Source: Thalassolituus sp. (GTDB lineage Bacteria > Pseudomonadota > Gammaproteobacteria > Pseudomonadales > Oceanobacteraceae). From it: 14,234 nt of DNA. This document shows, piece by piece, positions 13,336 to 14,234 of the stretch (positions are counted from its first letter, which is position 1; each line of letters begins with the position of its first letter). Made by a program: the position numbers and the translations under genes. The notes beneath the pieces were generated by a model. That model did not search any database, was not told the origin of the DNA, and saw only the letters and a list, made by a program, of their open reading frames with translations. The stretch is taken from contig JARGOI010000022.1 of NCBI GenBank assembly GCA_029212275.1, positions 1 to 14,234 on the forward strand. Reading direction: 5' to 3'.

Positions 13336-14145
13336 ATGACACTTAACATCATTGATTCGCCAATTTCTCCATTGCGTAACCATCTATTGGCCGAATTACC
13401 AAGTGAAGTTCAAGATACAATATTTCAGTCTATTGAATTAGTCACCTTAGCTCTGGGGCAAGTGATTTATGAAGCCGGTGATACCTTGGCGCATGTGTAT
13501 TTTCCCGTCGATTCCATCGTATCGTTACTGTATGTGATGGAAAACGGTTCTTCAGCAGAAATATCCGTGGTGGGCAATGAAGGTGTGATTGGGATTGCCT
13601 TATTTATGGGAGGTGAAAGCACGTCCAGTCGAGCCATTGTGCAAAGTGCTGGTTATGCCTACCGACTGAAAGGGTCTATTTTAACCAAAGAATTTGATCG
13701 CCATGGAAAACTACTGCACCTTATGTTGCGTTATACTCAGTCGCTCATTACCCAGATGGCACAAACTGCGGTATGCAATCGCCATCATTCGATTGATCAG
13801 CAATTATGTCGCTGGCTGTTACTGTCGCTTGATCGTTTGCCTGATAACCACCTGACGATGACGCAAGAACTGATCGCCAATATGTTAGGCGTGCGCCGTG
13901 AAGGCGTGACCGAAGCGGCTGGAAAACTACAAAAGTTAGGCGTCATCGATTATCACCGCGGTCACATCACGGTATTGGATCGACCGCAACTGGAAGCTTT
14001 AAGTTGTGAGTGTTATGCCGTGGTCAGAGCAGAAACAGATCGACTGCTGCCTTATACCGTTTTCCCTAAAAAAAGCCTCGATGCCACTGTTGTAAAGGCT
14101 GCTGAAAAAACCGATGAAAAGAACGCTGGAAAGTTATTGGTTTAA
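13336..14145 (+). CDS. Crp/Fnr-family transcriptional regulator
   Basis: The 269-residue protein has an N-terminal cyclic-nucleotide-binding-like beta roll (about 20-115, with GQVIYEAGD, VYFPVDSIVSLLY and GNEGVIGIALFMGG), a dimer helix (about 120-150) and a Crp-type winged helix (about 172-218; LTMTQELIANMLGVRREGVTEAAGKLQKLG). In the recognition helix R188-E189 align with R180-E181 of E. coli CRP, while E193 replaces CRP R185. There is no Fnr-like cysteine cluster at the N-terminus, so an oxygen-sensing FeS site is not seen; the ligand is unknown and the pocket (GESTSSRA) is not a clear cAMP site. The C-terminal tail after 240 is Lys/Ala-rich. The ribosome site is weak. It follows the atp operon by 327 bases on the same strand and is the natural candidate for binding the palindromes at 872, 2794 and 5638. 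Confidence 0.93.
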   Translation: MTLNIIDSPISPLRNHLLAELPSEVQDTIFQSIELVTLALGQVIYEAGDTLAHVYFPVDSIVSLLYVMENGSSAEISVVGNEGVIGIALFMGGESTSSRAIVQSAGYAYRLKGSILTKEFDRHGKLLHLMLRYTQSLITQMAQTAVCNRHHSIDQQLCRWLLLSLDRLPDNHLTMTQELIANMLGVRREGVTEAAGKLQKLGVIDYHRGHITVLDRPQLEALSCECYAVVRAETDRLLPYTVFPKKSLDATVVKAAEKTDEKNAGKLLV

Positions 14146-14234
14146 TTTTTTTTTTAAAATCCGTTATTTATTTTAACTTACGCGGATTCAACTCCGAAGT
14201 GCATCACCGTTTAATTTAAGATGCCAACTCCAAC
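14146..14234. other. Non-coding right edge
   Basis: A T10 run follows the regulator stop. The inverted repeat AATCCG/CGGATT (14158-14163 and 14183-14188) has a 19-base loop and no T tail after it, so it is not a good terminator. Nothing else can be supported. Confidence 0.4.

Noticed and set aside
14158..14188. AATCCG/CGGATT inverted repeat after the regulator gene as a terminator
   Set aside because: The loop is 19 bases and the T10 run lies before the stem on the coding strand, not after it.
1..14234. CRISPR arrays, insertion sequences, integrase or attachment sites
   Set aside because: No regularly spaced repeats, transposase frames, terminal repeats or tRNA genes are seen; the only tandem repeat is coding, inside atpF.

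Overview
The window is bacterial, of moderate GC content, and gene dense. It is most likely from a gammaproteobacterium. That is an inference from the YbeL-type (DUF1451) zinc-ribbon protein, the CbpA-like J-domain protein and the SHOCT/PRC-barrel stress genes; no rRNA gene or other phylogenetic marker is present.

The left part (1-2727) is read on the minus strand. From right to left it holds a DUF1451 zinc-ribbon protein, a two-repeat PRC-barrel protein, a short stand-alone J-domain protein, about 530 AT-rich bases without a gene, and the N-terminal part of a response regulator that enters a PAS-like domain at the window edge. A divergent control region at 2728-2880 separates this from a plus-strand block: a small SHOCT-domain membrane protein whose reading frame is broken at a T6 run, then a full-length phosphoketolase (xfp).

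The centre (5707-13008) is a complete nine-gene operon in the order atpD-C-Q-R-B-E-F-A-G. This is the gene order of the N-ATPase family, the laterally spread, Na+-translocating form of the F-type ATPase. The c subunit has the Na+-ligand pattern EST..Y in helix 2 plus a second glutamate in helix 1. There is no atpH (delta) gene; the long b subunit carries a delta-like C-terminal domain and an unusual tail built on five 15-bp repeats. A Crp/Fnr-family regulator follows at 13336-14145.

The most interesting signal is a shared 16-bp operator-like sequence, GTnCGCTnnCGnACA followed by GA. It occurs near 872, 2794 and 5638, in front of or between the left-hand genes, the SHOCT-xfp block and the atp operon. 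Each copy has a -10-like TANNCT hexamer 21-22 bp away. The 16-bp two-fold geometry is that of Crp/Fnr sites, and the only regulator of that type in the window sits directly after the operon. I infer a local regulon joining an auxiliary Na+-ATPase, the phosphoketolase (acetyl phosphate supply) and small stress proteins, perhaps used under energy or oxygen limitation. The sequence shows the sites and the layout; the regulon and its physiological role are inference.
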